NCBI RefSeq assembly: GCF_003443735.1
Contig: NZ_CP031969.1
Span: forward strand, 1,054,001 to 1,118,000
From: Streptomyces sp. CC0208
Lineage (GTDB): Bacteria; Actinomycetota; Actinomycetes; Streptomycetales; Streptomycetaceae
Reading direction: 5' to 3'
Length of the DNA stretch: 64,000 bases
How positions within the stretch are numbered: position 1 is the stretch's first letter; every line of letters begins with the position of its first letter. The notes under the pieces were generated by a model. That model saw only the letters and a program-made list of their open reading frames with translations. It did no database searches and was not told the DNA's origin. The translations under genes were made by a program, and so were the position numbers. Positions 25,226-34,134 of this stretch are shown piece after piece.

Positions 25226-26011
25226 ATGGCGAAGCCCGGCGACAGATCACGTGCCGCGACCACCCCCGCGCTCGACGCCCTGGACTTCGCCCTGGACCGG
25301 GGCAGTCCGGTGCCGCTGTACTACCAGCTCGCCCAGCAGCTGGAGGCGGCCATCGAGCACGGCACGCTCGCCCCGGGAAACCTCCTGGGCAACGAGATCG
25401 ACCTCTCGATCCGCCTCGGCCTGTCCCGCCCGACCGTCCGCCAGGCCATCCAGACCCTGGTCGAGAAGGGCCTGCTGGTCCGCCGGCGCGGGGTGGGCAC
25501 GCAGGTGGTGCACAGCCAGGTCAAGCGCCCCCTGGAACTCAGCAGCCTCTACGACGACCTGGAGGCGGCGGGGCAGGGTCCGGCCACGCGGGTCGTGCGC
25601 AACGAGACCGTGCCGGCCTCCGCCGACGTGGCGGCCGCGCTGTCCCTCCCGGAGGGCACCCCGGTCACGGTGCTGGAACGCCTGCGCCTGACCCATGGCC
25701 AGCCGGTGGCCCTCCTGTCCAACCATCTGCCCACCGACCTTCTCGACCTCGCCGACGACCGCCTGGAGTCCACCGGCCTCTACCGCCTGCTGCGCACCGC
25801 CGGTGTCACCCTGCACAGCGCCCGCCAGACCATCGGCGCCCGCTCCGCCACCGCCGAGGAGGCCGCCCGCCTCGACGAACAGGAAGGCGCGGCGGTCCTG
25901 ACCATGCAGCGCACGGCCTACGACGACACCGGCCGCCCGGTGGAGTACGGCAGCCACATCTACCGGGCGTCGCGGTACGCGTTCGACTTCCGGCTGCTGG
26001 TCAGGCCGTGA
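25226..26011 (+). CDS. GntR-family (HutC/UTRA) regulator, probable inositol regulator
   Basis: The 261-residue protein has an N-terminal winged helix (PLYYQLAQQLEAAIEHGTLAPGNLL ... LGLSRPTVRQAIQTLVEKGLLVRRRGVGTQVV) and a C-terminal UTRA ligand-binding domain (LERLRLTHGQPVALLSNHLP ... VEYGSHIYRASRYAFDFRLLV). GAGGGAGG precedes the ATG. It closes the iolC-iolD set and most likely represses the divergent inositol operons; the mirrored motifs at 21832-21901 are candidate sites. Streptomyces inositol regulators are usually of this type, but the ligand is not proven. Confidence 0.87.
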   Translation: MAKPGDRSRAATTPALDALDFALDRGSPVPLYYQLAQQLEAAIEHGTLAPGNLLGNEIDLSIRLGLSRPTVRQAIQTLVEKGLLVRRRGVGTQVVHSQVKRPLELSSLYDDLEAAGQGPATRVVRNETVPASADVAAALSLPEGTPVTVLERLRLTHGQPVALLSNHLPTDLLDLADDRLESTGLYRLLRTAGVTLHSARQTIGARSATAEEAARLDEQEGAAVLTMQRTAYDDTGRPVEYGSHIYRASRYAFDFRLLVRP

Positions 26012-26022
26012 GGGGCACGGCC
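26004..26022. terminator. short bidirectional hairpin between convergent genes
   Basis: GGCCGTG (26004-26010) and CACGGCC (26016-26022) form a perfect seven-base stem with a five-base loop. It includes the GntR stop codon and lies just before the end of the convergent aldo/keto reductase gene. Confidence 0.5.
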
Positions 26023-26045
26023 CGAACGCCTGGGACGTGCTGGCC

Positions 26046-27029
26046 TCAGTGCACCCCGTCCAGCCGTGCCCGCTGCTCCCCCGTGAGTTCCAGGTCCACC
26101 GCCTCCAGGTTCTCCTCCAGTTGAGCCACGGACGACACCCCGGCCAGCGGAACGATCGGAAGGTCCGAGCCGAGCTGCCAGGCCAGGACCACCTGGTTGA
26201 CCGTCGCGCCCGTCTCCTTCGCCACTTCGGTCAGTACCTTCAGGCGGGACGGCGTGCCCGGGTGGTCGAAGTCCGCGGGGAGGCGGTCCGGGTGAGTGTA
26301 GGCACCCTTCAGGAGGGGTGAGTACGCGACCAGGGTGAGGGCGGGCTCCGCGCGCAGGTAGCTCAGCAGGTCCGCGCCCGCGTGACCGAGGCTGCCGTCG
26401 GGGAAGAGGGAGTCCGGGACGTCGGTGCGGGGACGCAGATGGCTGTGGGCGTACTGGAGGACCTCGTAGGCGGGCAGACCGGCCGCCGCGGCCAGTGCCC
26501 GGGCCCGCTCCACCCGCCACACGGCGTGGTTGCTCACCCCCAGCAGGCCCACCGTGCCCTCGGCGACCAGCTCGGCGAATCCCTCCACCGTCTCCTGGAG
26601 CGGGACCTTGTGGTCCTCTATGTGCGCGTAGAGGAGATCCAGCTTCGCCACACCCAGGCGCTCCCGGCTGCGTTCCGCGGACTCGCGGATCACTTTCGCC
26701 GACAGGCCCTCCGCGTTGTCGACGTAGCTCGTGCCGGGGGCCAGGGGTTGGGCGCCGAGCTTCGTGGCGATGACGATCTCGTCGCCGATGCCGCGGCTGC
26801 GCCGCCAGCGGCCGAGCAGTTCCTCGCTCTGGCCGCCCTGGCCGCCGTCCTCCCAGAAGGCGTAGTTGTCGGACGTGTCGATGAAGTTGCCGCCGGCCTC
26901 GACATAGCGGTCGAGGACGGCGAAGGAGGTCTCCTCGTCGGTCCGTGAGCCGAACAGCATCGCGCCGAGCGCGAGGACGCTGACCTCGCGGCGGGTCGCC
27001 GGGGCGGCTCCGATGGTGCGGTACTTCAT
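26046..27029 (-). CDS. aldo/keto reductase
   Basis: A 327-residue TIM-barrel NADPH-dependent reductase. Features are GAMLFGSRTDEETSF near the start, the catalytic Asp/Tyr region NFIDTSDNYAFWEDGG, the catalytic Lys in IVIATKLGAQ, and His in LLYAHIEDHKVP. The cofactor-binding end is LPIVPLAGVSSVAQLEENLEAV. GGGAGG lies nine bases before the ATG at 27029. The substrate is unknown. The upstream promoter has MerR-family architecture (27074-27104), so expression is probably induced by a small reactive or toxic molecule through a MerR protein not present nearby. Confidence 0.9.
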   Translation of the reverse strand: MKYRTIGAAPATRREVSVLALGAMLFGSRTDEETSFAVLDRYVEAGGNFIDTSDNYAFWEDGGQGGQSEELLGRWRRSRGIGDEIVIATKLGAQPLAPGTSYVDNAEGLSAKVIRESAERSRERLGVAKLDLLYAHIEDHKVPLQETVEGFAELVAEGTVGLLGVSNHAVWRVERARALAAAAGLPAYEVLQYAHSHLRPRTDVPDSLFPDGSLGHAGADLLSYLRAEPALTLVAYSPLLKGAYTHPDRLPADFDHPGTPSRLKVLTEVAKETGATVNQVVLAWQLGSDLPIVPLAGVSSVAQLEENLEAVDLELTGEQRARLDGVH

Positions 27030-27073
27030 GATGATTTCCTCCCGTGTGTACCCGTCTCGGGGGCACACACGGC

Positions 27074-27104
27074 AGTGTTCATCTTGAAGCGCACTTCAAG
27101 TCAA
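27074..27104 (-). promoter_or_regulatory. MerR-type promoter with 19-bp spacer and operator dyad
   Basis: On the minus strand a -35-like TTGACT (27104-27099) and a -10-like AACACT (27079-27074) are 19 bases apart. Between them lies the dyad CTTGAAG/CTTCAAG (27083-27089 and 27094-27100). An over-long spacer holding the operator is the hallmark of promoters untwisted by MerR-family activators. It drives the aldo/keto reductase gene. Confidence 0.65.
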
Positions 27105-27116
27105 GGGCCTGCGTGC

Positions 27117-27779
27117 TCACTTGGCGAACGGGCCTTCCAGCGCCGCCCATTGGAGCAACATGATGGTCTTGGCGTCGGCGATCTCCCCGCTTCGGATCAT
27201 CTCCAGGGCTCTGCGGAAGGGCAGTTCGAGGATCTCGATGTCCTCACCCTCCTCGTCGAGACCGCCTCCCTCGTGGGTGCGGGTCGAGGAGGCGTACTCG
27301 GCGGCGTAGAAACTGACGCGCTCGGTGACCGAACCGGGGCTCATGTAGACGTCGAAGACGTGGCGGACCTCGCCGATGGTGTGCCCGGTCTCCTCGACGA
27401 CCTCGCGCCGTACCGCGATCTCGGGGTGCTCGTCATCGTCGTCGAGCAGACCGCCCGGGGTCTCGATCAGCTGCCCGTCGGGGTGGCCGTTGACATACAC
27501 CGGGTAGCGGAACTGGCGGGTGAGCAGCACGGTTTCGCGTTCCGTGTCGTACAGCAGCATGGTGGCGCCGTTGCCACGGTCGTGGGTCTCGCGCTGCTGG
27601 GTGCTCCAGGTCCCGTCGGCGCGCTGGATGTCGAAGGTCGTGGCCCGCTCGACGTACCAGTGGCTGGACAGCAGTTTCACCTCCCGGACCTTGACGCGCG
27701 GGTTGCCGGTCAGGTCCAGGCCGGTGCGGTCGAGTCCGGTGCGGCCCCGGCGGTCGGGGATGTCGACGCCCTCGGTCAT
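27117..27779 (-). CDS. Nudix hydrolase (GDP-mannose pyrophosphatase/ADP-ribose pyrophosphatase type)
   Basis: The 220-residue protein has the Nudix region GGLLDDDDEHPEIAVRREVVEETG, preceded by TRQFRYPVYVNG and LIETPG as in the NudK/ADP-ribose pyrophosphatase group. The right half EX7REVVEETG is canonical. The spacing from the first Gly to the first Glu appears one residue longer than the textbook box. It would hydrolyse a nucleoside-diphosphate sugar to a nucleoside monophosphate and sugar phosphate. The start is uncertain because only a weak ribosome binding site is seen. It stands alone, upstream of the aldo/keto reductase promoter. Confidence 0.82.
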   Translation of the reverse strand: MTEGVDIPDRRGRTGLDRTGLDLTGNPRVKVREVKLLSSHWYVERATTFDIQRADGTWSTQQRETHDRGNGATMLLYDTERETVLLTRQFRYPVYVNGHPDGQLIETPGGLLDDDDEHPEIAVRREVVEETGHTIGEVRHVFDVYMSPGSVTERVSFYAAEYASSTRTHEGGGLDEEGEDIEILELPFRRALEMIRSGEIADAKTIMLLQWAALEGPFAK

Positions 27780-27887
27780 CGGACACCCGCCGGACGCGAG
27801 GAGAAGCGGGAGGAACAGTGGTAGTGCGAGTTGGTCATGCCCGCTTCTACCATTCCATGGCAGGCGGCGTCGCGTACGGCACCCTTT

Positions 27888-27962
27888 CCCGGCGGCCCCC
27901 GCGCTGCTCAGCGTGCCGTGCAGCGGGCGGTCGGCGGTGGCACCGGGAAGGGCGGTGTCAGG
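27888..27962 (-). terminator. possible long hairpin after glpD
   Basis: CCCTTTCCCGG near 27883-27893 can pair with CCGGGAAGGG near 27943-27952 with one bulge, and CGCTG/CAGCG pairs lie inside. This falls in the 247-base gap between the glpD stop and the Nudix start and could end the glycerol operon. The loop is long, so the call is weak; nothing else is seen in the gap. Confidence 0.3.
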
Positions 27963-28026
27963 GACAGGGGGTGCGGGCACCGCGGAACAGGTGGCAGGCG
28001 GCCGTGTGTCCAGTCCCCGGCCCTAC

Positions 28027-29739
28027 TCAGTGCACCGGAATGATGTCGGGGGCGCCGAGCCGTACCGCGTCGGCGGTCTGGTCGTCCGGCTGCTGCTGGG
28101 CCTCGCGTTCGGCGGCCACCCGCTTCAGGTAGTGGTTGACCTCACGGTCCTGGTGCGCTTGGTCCCACCCCAGGTGAGGCGCCATCAGTTCCGCGACGGT
28201 CCGCGCCGCGTCCACACCGCGGTCCCAGGACTCGATGGAGATCCGCGTTCGTCGGGCGAGCACGTCCTCCAGGTGGTGGGCACCCTCATGGGTCACCGCG
28301 TAGACGGCCTCGACCCGCAGGTAATCGTCGGAGCTCGGCAACGGCTCGCCGAGCGAGGAGTCGGCTGCGACCATGGCGAGCAGCTCGTGCACCAGGGAGC
28401 CGTAGCGGTTCAACAGGTGCTCGATGCGGGCGACATGCAGCCCGGAGCGGTCGGCGAGGTGGTGGCGGGAGTTCCACAGGGCCGGATATCCGTCCGCGCC
28501 GAGCAGCGGAACGCGTTGCGTGACGCAGTCGGGTACTTTCTCGTCCAGGCCGCGGGCCGCCTCGTCGACGGCGTCCTTGGCCATCACCCGATAGGTCGTG
28601 TACTTGCCGCCGGCCACCACGACGAGACCGGGTACCGGATGGGCGACCAGGTGCTCCCGTGACAGTTTGCTGGTTTCCGCGGCCTCGCCGGACAGGAGGG
28701 GACGCAGACCGGCGTAGACGCCTTCGACATCCTCCGGAACCAAAGGTGTGGCCAGGACGCTGTTGACGTGTTCCAGCAGGTAGGTGACGTCCTTGGAGCT
28801 GAGGGCGGGATGGGCCTTGTCGAGGGTCCAGTCGGTGTCGGTGGTCCCGATGATCCAGTGCCGTCCCCAGGGGATGACGAACAGCACGCTCTTCTCGGTG
28901 CGGAGGATCAGCCCGGTGCGGGAGTTGATCCGGTCACGGGGGACCAGCAGGTGTACGCCCTTGGAGGCGCGGACGTGGAACTGGCCGCGCGTGCCGGCGA
29001 GGGCCTGGGTGTCGTCGGTCCACACGCCGGTCGCGTTGATGACCTGCTTGGCCCGCACCTCTGTTTCCTCGCCGGTCTCCAGATCCGTGACAGCGGCTCC
29101 CACCACCCGCTCGCCCTGCCGCAGGAAGCGGCTGACACGGGTGCGGTTGGCGGCCAGCGCTCCGTAGGCGACGGCCGTGCGGGCGAGGAACATGGTGTGC
29201 CGGGCGTCGTCGACCTGGGCGTCCCAGTACTGGATCGCGCCGACCAGGGCGTCGGAGCGCAGCGCGGGCGCCTCGCGCAGGGCTCGGCGCTTGAGCAGGT
29301 GGCGGTGGTGGGGCAGACCTCTGGAGGTACCGGAGGCCGCGGCCATGGTGTCGTACAGCAGCACGCCTGCGCCGACGTACGGACGCTCCCGGATCCGGTG
29401 CTGCAGGGGGTAGAGGAACGGCACCGGACGCACCAGATGAGGGGCCAGGAACTGCAGCAGGAGTCCGCGTTCCTTGAGGGCTTCGGCGACGAGCCGGAAG
29501 TCCAGCATCTCCAGGTAGCGCAGGCCGCCGTGGATGAGCTTGCTGGAGCGGCTGGACGTGCCCGAGGCCCAGTCCCGGGCTTCGACCAGGCCGACTCTCA
29601 GGCCCCGGGTGGCGGCGTCCAGGGCCGCGCCGGCACCGACGACGCCGCCCCCGACGACGAGGACGTCGAGCTCGCCCTCGCCCAGTCGGACGAGGGCCTG
29701 CGCGCGAGCCCCGGGCGAGAGAGCCACCGCGTTCGCCAT
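28027..29739 (-). CDS. glpD: glycerol-3-phosphate dehydrogenase, FAD-dependent
   Basis: The 570-residue flavoprotein has the FAD-binding motif DVLVVGGGVVGAGAALDAATRGL and the family motif SSRSSKLIHGGLRYLEMLDF. Downstream are VINATGVWTD, the substrate-side HWIIGTTDTDWT and the C-terminal DAO_C domain (LLNRYGSLVHELLAM ... EAVYAVTHEGAHHLEDVLARRTRI). It oxidises glycerol-3-phosphate to dihydroxyacetone phosphate at the membrane and passes electrons to quinone. GGAGGAG precedes the ATG at 29739. It is the last gene of glpF-glpK-glpD, the Streptomyces gyl arrangement. Confidence 0.95.
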   Translation of the reverse strand: MANAVALSPGARAQALVRLGEGELDVLVVGGGVVGAGAALDAATRGLRVGLVEARDWASGTSSRSSKLIHGGLRYLEMLDFRLVAEALKERGLLLQFLAPHLVRPVPFLYPLQHRIRERPYVGAGVLLYDTMAAASGTSRGLPHHRHLLKRRALREAPALRSDALVGAIQYWDAQVDDARHTMFLARTAVAYGALAANRTRVSRFLRQGERVVGAAVTDLETGEETEVRAKQVINATGVWTDDTQALAGTRGQFHVRASKGVHLLVPRDRINSRTGLILRTEKSVLFVIPWGRHWIIGTTDTDWTLDKAHPALSSKDVTYLLEHVNSVLATPLVPEDVEGVYAGLRPLLSGEAAETSKLSREHLVAHPVPGLVVVAGGKYTTYRVMAKDAVDEAARGLDEKVPDCVTQRVPLLGADGYPALWNSRHHLADRSGLHVARIEHLLNRYGSLVHELLAMVAADSSLGEPLPSSDDYLRVEAVYAVTHEGAHHLEDVLARRTRISIESWDRGVDAARTVAELMAPHLGWDQAHQDREVNHYLKRVAAEREAQQQPDDQTADAVRLGAPDIIPVH

Positions 29740-29815
29740 GGTCTCCTCCTCCTGCAGCGGATGCGGGCGGCGCACGCGGCTCGGGCGGGCCCGTTCGGTC
29801 GCTCCCGGCCGGAAC

Positions 29816-31333
29816 CTATTCGACCTTGGCCCAGTCGAGCGTGCGCTCCACCGCCTTCTTCCAGCCCGCGTATCCTTCCGCGCGCTGTTCCTCGGACCAC
29901 TGGGGTTCCCAGCGCTTGGACTCCTGCCAGTGGGTGCGCAGTTCGTCCTGGTCCCGCCAGAAACCGGTGGCCAGACCGGCGGCGTAGGCGGCGCCGAGCG
30001 CGGTGGTCTCGGCGACGACCGGGCGGCTGACCGGGACGCCGAGGACGTCGGCCTGGATCTGCATGCACAGGTCGTTGGCCGTCACACCGCCGTCGACCTT
30101 GAGCACGTCGAGGTGGACGCCGGAGTCCTGCTCCATGGCTTCCACCACGTCACGGCTCTGGTAGCAGATGGCTTCCAGGGCGGCCCGCGCCAGGTGGCCG
30201 CCGTCGTTGTACCGGGCGAGGCCGACGATCGCGCCGCGGGCGTCGGAACGCCAGTAAGGGGCGAACAGGCCGGAGAAGGCGGGGACGAAGTAGATCCCGC
30301 CGTTGTCCTCGACGGTACGCGCCAGGCGTTCGCTCTCGGCGGCGTCATTGATGATCTTCAGTTGGTCGCGCAGCCATTGCACCGCGGAGCCCGTGACGGC
30401 GATGGAGCCTTCGAGCGCGTAGATCGCCGGGCTGTCGCCGAACTGGTACGCCACGGTGGTCAGCAGGCCGTGCTGTGACCGCACCAGTTCCGTGCCGGTG
30501 TTGAGCACCAGGAAGTTGCCGGTGCCGTAGGTGTTCTTGGCTTCGCCGGGCGCGTAGCAGACCTGCCCGACGGTGGCGGCCTGCTGGTCGCCGAGCACCC
30601 CGGTGATGGGGATGGCGGCCCGCAGCGGCCGGGACGTACGGGTCTGTCCGAACGCCTCCCGGTGGGAGGACGGGCTGATGGTCGGCAGCATCGCCCGGGG
30701 AACGCCGAAGAAGCTCAGCAGTTCGTCGTCCCAGTCGAGGGTCTCCAGGTCCATCAGCATGGTGCGGCTGGCATTGGTCACGTCGGTGGCGTGGACGCCG
30801 CCGTCGGGGCCGCCGGTGAGGTTCCACAGCACCCAGGCGTCGGTGTTGCCGAAGAGGGCATGGCCCTGCTCGGCCGCCTCGCGGACTCCGTCGACGTTCT
30901 CCAGGATCCACTGGATCTTGCCGCCGGAGAAGTACGTGGCCGGCGGCAGCCCTGCCTTGCGGCGGATGACGTCGCCCTGGCCCGAGCGGTCCAGCGCCGC
31001 CGCGATGGAGTCGGTACGGGTGTCCTGCCAGACGATGGCGTTGTAGTAGGGGCGGCCGTTGCGCGGGTCCCAGACGACGGTCGTCTCCCGTTGGTTGGTG
31101 ATACCGATGGCCGCCAGGTCCTCCGGCGAGAGGTTTCCGTGCCGGAGCGCGTTCTGGATCACCGAGTTGGTGCGCTCCCAGATCTCCACCGGGTCGTGTT
31201 CGACCCACCCCGAGCGCGGGAGGATCTGTGAGTGCTCCAGCTGGTGCCTCGCCACCTCGTTGCCGGCATGGTCGAAGATCATGAAACGGGTGCTGGTGGT
31301 CCCCTGGTCCACCGCGCCGACGAAGTCCGCCAT
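29816..31333 (-). CDS. glpK: glycerol kinase
   Basis: The 505-residue FGGY kinase starts [18 protein letters not shown] (ATP phosphate-binding loop), with [22 protein letters not shown], the catalytic region IVWQDTRTD and [13 protein letters not shown]-like [13 protein letters not shown]. The C-terminal half contains [20 protein letters not shown] and [17 protein letters not shown]. Length is standard. It phosphorylates incoming glycerol to glycerol-3-phosphate. GGAGAGG precedes the ATG. It sits between glpF and glpD; the gylR-type IclR regulator usual at this locus is not adjacent. Confidence 0.97.
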   Translation of the reverse strand: MADFVGAVDQGTTSTRFMIFDHAGNEVARHQLEHSQILPRSGWVEHDPVEIWERTNSVIQNALRHGNLSPEDLAAIGITNQRETTVVWDPRNGRPYYNAIVWQDTRTDSIAAALDRSGQGDVIRRKAGLPPATYFSGGKIQWILENVDGVREAAEQGHALFGNTDAWVLWNLTGGPDGGVHATDVTNASRTMLMDLETLDWDDELLSFFGVPRAMLPTISPSSHREAFGQTRTSRPLRAAIPITGVLGDQQAATVGQVCYAPGEAKNTYGTGNFLVLNTGTELVRSQHGLLTTVAYQFGDSPAIYALEGSIAVTGSAVQWLRDQLKIINDAAESERLARTVEDNGGIYFVPAFSGLFAPYWRSDARGAIVGLARYNDGGHLARAALEAICYQSRDVVEAMEQDSGVHLDVLKVDGGVTANDLCMQIQADVLGVPVSRPVVAETTALGAAYAAGLATGFWRDQDELRTHWQESKRWEPQWSEEQRAEGYAGWKKAVERTLDWAKVE

Positions 31334-31395
31334 GGCATGCCGCCTCTCCTTGGGCTCTCCCGGGGCAGCCGGAGCCCGGCCACCCCGGGAGCCGG

Positions 31396-32244
31396 TCAGT
31401 TCTCGTCCGGGGCCGGGACCCGTCCCGGGGGCTCCGGCTCAGCGGTCGGCAGGAACCGGCCGATGAAGACCTTGTACAGGCCCGCTCCCAGCAGACCGCC
31501 GATCACCGGACCGACGATCGGCACCCAGAAGTAGAAGTTCCCGTACTGATCTCGCCACGCTCCGCCGTACCCGGTGAGGAAGCTGGCCAGCCGGGGACCG
31601 AAGTCGCGTGCCGGGTTGATCGCGTAACCCGCGTTGGTACCCCAGGCCATACCGATGGCCACGACGATCAGACCGACGATGAACGGCGCCAGGTTGGCGC
31701 CTGGGGGCGTGTTGAGCAGGTCCGTGACCGCCAGGATCAGCAGCAGCAGGATCGCGGTGCCGATGACCTGGTCGCGGAATGCGCCCCATTCGTGGACCGG
31801 CAGGTTCGGGTTGCCGTTGGCGGGCAGCGTGGAGAAGACGCCCTGCGTCTTGATCGTGTGGGTGGGATCCGCCTTCGCCAGCGCCTCGGTGTAGTTCCAC
31901 CGGACGATCAGGGCTGCCACGAAGGCGCCGGCTGTCTGGGCCAGCGCGTAGGGAGCCACTTTGCTCCACGGGAACCCCTTGAACGCCGCCAGCGCGAGGG
32001 TCACCGCGGGATTGAGGTGCGCACCGCTCAGCCTCGCCGCGACGTACACACCCAGGGTGACGCCGAGGCCCCAGGCCCAGGCGATGCTGTCGTGGTTTCC
32101 CAGGCCGCCCGGCGGAGTCGTGAGGGCCCCGCCGGCGACCACCTGAGCCACCACGCCACAACCGAAGAGGATGAGGATCATCGTGCCGGCGAATTCCGCT
32201 GAAAGCTCGCCGACCAGTCCTGATCTCTTGAGTCGCTCAGCCAT
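31396..32244 (-). CDS. glpF: glycerol facilitator (aquaglyceroporin)
   Basis: The 282-residue membrane channel has six transmembrane segments and both half-helix signatures of the MIP family: [16 protein letters not shown] and [15 protein letters not shown]. The Asp after NPAR is the usual mark of glycerol rather than water channels. It begins the glycerol operon and is followed by glpK after 62 bases. The hydrophilic tail is rich in Pro and Glu. Confidence 0.96.
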   Translation of the reverse strand: MAERLKRSGLVGELSAEFAGTMILILFGCGVVAQVVAGGALTTPPGGLGNHDSIAWAWGLGVTLGVYVAARLSGAHLNPAVTLALAAFKGFPWSKVAPYALAQTAGAFVAALIVRWNYTEALAKADPTHTIKTQGVFSTLPANGNPNLPVHEWGAFRDQVIGTAILLLLILAVTDLLNTPPGANLAPFIVGLIVVAIGMAWGTNAGYAINPARDFGPRLASFLTGYGGAWRDQYGNFYFWVPIVGPVIGGLLGAGLYKVFIGRFLPTAEPEPPGRVPAPDEN

Positions 32245-32749
32245 GGGTGCCCGCTTCCCGCCGGCCTAGGACCGGCCGTCGACTGCCCCGAGTACTCCAC
32301 CCATCAGTGTAAGACTGGCCAGAGCCATACGCGCGCGAGGCGATGGACCTCTGGGCCTGTCGTTCATGCTCCGCTGCGACTGCGACCACTGCTCTCTCCA
32401 CCGGCTCACGAGCAGAAGCGTTCGGCGGTGCGGGCAAATTGGGCGCCGATGTGGACGCGACGAACGCAGGCGGGTTCCGCGTCGTCGTCCCGGGCAGGCA
32501 CTACGCATCCCAGGCAAGCACTACGCCGGCGGCAACCGGGTGGGCTCCCAGGACCTGCGGAACTTCGGCGGCTCCCTCCGAGGAGTGCGAGGCGGCGGCA
32601 GCGAGCACCCATCGCGGACGTCCACAGGGAGACGGCACACTGTTCGTGTGGTGTGCGATCGCGAATGCGCTCGCCTGTCACCGGCGAGGCTTGAACCCCG
32701 TGAGGACACGAGGCAGAGGCTCCGCCGCCGGTTCAACCCGGGAGGTCCC
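32245..32749. other. 505-base divergent regulatory region, glpF / dhaK
   Basis: No credible gene is seen. The region holds two 14-base direct repeats GGCARGCACTACGC (32493-32506 and 32513-32526, 20 bases apart). It also contains the inverted repeat GCACAC/GTGTGC (32635-32640 and 32651-32656), with CACAC-TGTTC-GTGTG inside it. These are candidate operators for the divergent glycerol and dihydroxyacetone genes. The last bases contain the dhaK ribosome binding site GGGAGG. Confidence 0.5.
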
Positions 32750-33754
32750 ATGAAGATGCTGATCAACAGTCCGCAGACCGTGGTCGCCGATGCCCTGCGG
32801 GGCGTGGCTGCCGCCCACCCGCAGCTGGACGTGGACGTGGAGCGGCGGGTGGTCGTACGGCGAGACGCGCGGGAGGGCGGCCGGGTCGGGCTGGTGTCCG
32901 GCGGCGGCTCCGGGCACGAGCCGCTGCACGCGGGGTTCGTCGGGTACGGGATGCTGTCGGCCGCGTGTCCCGGGGAGGTGTTCACCTCGCCCGTCCCGGA
33001 GCAGATGCTGCGCGCGGCGAGCGCCGTCGAGGCCGGGCAGGGTGTGCTGTTCGTCGTCAAGAACTACACCGGGGACGTGCTGAACTTCCAGATCGCCGCC
33101 GAGCTCGCCGAGGAGGACGGCGTCCGGGTCGAGCGGGTCCTGGTCGACGACGACGTGGCCGTCACCGACAGCCTGTACACGGCCGGGCGGCGGGGCACCG
33201 GGGCGACCCTGTTCGTGGAGAAGATCGCCGGGGCGGCCGCCGAGGAGGGCGCACCGCTGGAGCAGGTGGCCGCGATCGCCCGGCGCGTCAACGAGTCCTC
33301 GCGCAGCTTCGGCGTGGCGCTCAGCGCCTGCACCACTCCCGCGAAAGGCGGTCCGACCTTCGACCTGCCGGACGGGGAGATGGAGCTCGGGGTCGGGATC
33401 CACGGCGAGCCGGGCCGAGAGCGGCGGGCGATGATGCCGGCCCGGGCGATCGCGGAGGTCGCGGTGGGCGCCGTACTCGAGGAGCTGGTGGAGGTGGCTC
33501 CGGCCGACGGACCGGTACTGGCCCTGGTCAACGGGATGGGAGCGACGCCGCTGCTGGAGCTGTACGGGTTCCACGCCGAGGTGGCCGGGCTGCTGGAGGC
33601 CCGGGGCGTGCACGTGGCACGGACGCTCGTGGGCAACTACGTCACGTCGCTGGACATGGCGGGCTGCTCGGTGACCCTGTGCCGGGCCGACGCGGAAATG
33701 CTGCGGCTGTGGGACGCGCCCGTGCAGACCGCCGCGCTGCGCTGGGGCCGCTGA
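32750..33754 (+). CDS. dhaK: dihydroxyacetone kinase, DhaK subunit
   Basis: The 334-residue protein is a full-length DhaK domain: RVGLVSGGGSGHEPLHAGFVG, FVVKNYTGDVLNFQIAAELA, and the substrate-binding His in MELGVGIHGEPGRER. The end WDAPVQTAALRWG is typical. DhaK binds dihydroxyacetone covalently and needs DhaL to carry the phosphate-donor nucleotide, plus DhaM in PTS-dependent systems. Neither follows here. A GTG with a fine ribosome binding site stands at the expected dhaL position (33811), but the sequence after it is unrelated. GGAGGT precedes the dhaK ATG. It is divergent from glpFKD. Confidence 0.93.
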   Translation: MKMLINSPQTVVADALRGVAAAHPQLDVDVERRVVVRRDAREGGRVGLVSGGGSGHEPLHAGFVGYGMLSAACPGEVFTSPVPEQMLRAASAVEAGQGVLFVVKNYTGDVLNFQIAAELAEEDGVRVERVLVDDDVAVTDSLYTAGRRGTGATLFVEKIAGAAAEEGAPLEQVAAIARRVNESSRSFGVALSACTTPAKGGPTFDLPDGEMELGVGIHGEPGRERRAMMPARAIAEVAVGAVLEELVEVAPADGPVLALVNGMGATPLLELYGFHAEVAGLLEARGVHVARTLVGNYVTSLDMAGCSVTLCRADAEMLRLWDAPVQTAALRWGR

Positions 33755-33795
33755 CCTCGTGGTGGCGGCAGGACCGGCCGGACCCGACGCGAGGC

Positions 33796-33819
33796 GAGGA
33801 GGTCCGGTGCGTGACGCTG
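33796..33819 (+). other. possible start-site scar of a lost dhaL gene
   Basis: GAGGAGG (33796-33802) stands eight bases before GTG ACG CTG (33811-33819), placed about 55 bases after dhaK where dhaL would be expected. After these three codons the frame no longer resembles DhaL and runs antisense through the tRNA. This could be a deletion junction or chance. Confidence 0.25.
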
Positions 33820-33898
33820 GCTTCTTCCGGCCACGGGAGCGACCTGGAATCGAGAACCCACGGCCCTTCACCATCAGACGAGAGCCCGGAAACGATCG

Positions 33899-33933
33899 AG
33901 GGCCTCGTCTCACACGATGTGATCCAAGGCCCT
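33899..33933 (-). terminator. hairpin downstream of tRNA-Pro
   Basis: AGGGCCT (33899-33905) pairs with AGGCCCT (33927-33933); inside, TCACA (33910-33914) pairs with TGTGA (33918-33922). A competing stem, AGACGAG (33876-33882) with CTCGTCT (33904-33910), overlaps the first arm. It lies 28 bases past the tRNA 3' end on its strand, with TTT following. Confidence 0.55.
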
Positions 33934-33960
33934 GACCTGCGACTACGGAGAGAACTCCAG

Positions 33961-34034
<74 letters not shown>

Positions 34035-34134
34035 GTGCGCTGCCCCGCGGTGGACCGCGGGAACGCGCGTACCGAACTTTACCCCACGTCGGGGACCGGA
34101 CCGAAGCCCGCACCGGGCGCGGGACAATCGACGT

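Noticed and set aside
32366-32749. N-terminal extension of DhaK by about 128 codons
   Set aside because: The extra sequence does not resemble any DhaK, and the ATG at 32750 has a good ribosome binding site and gives the usual protein length.
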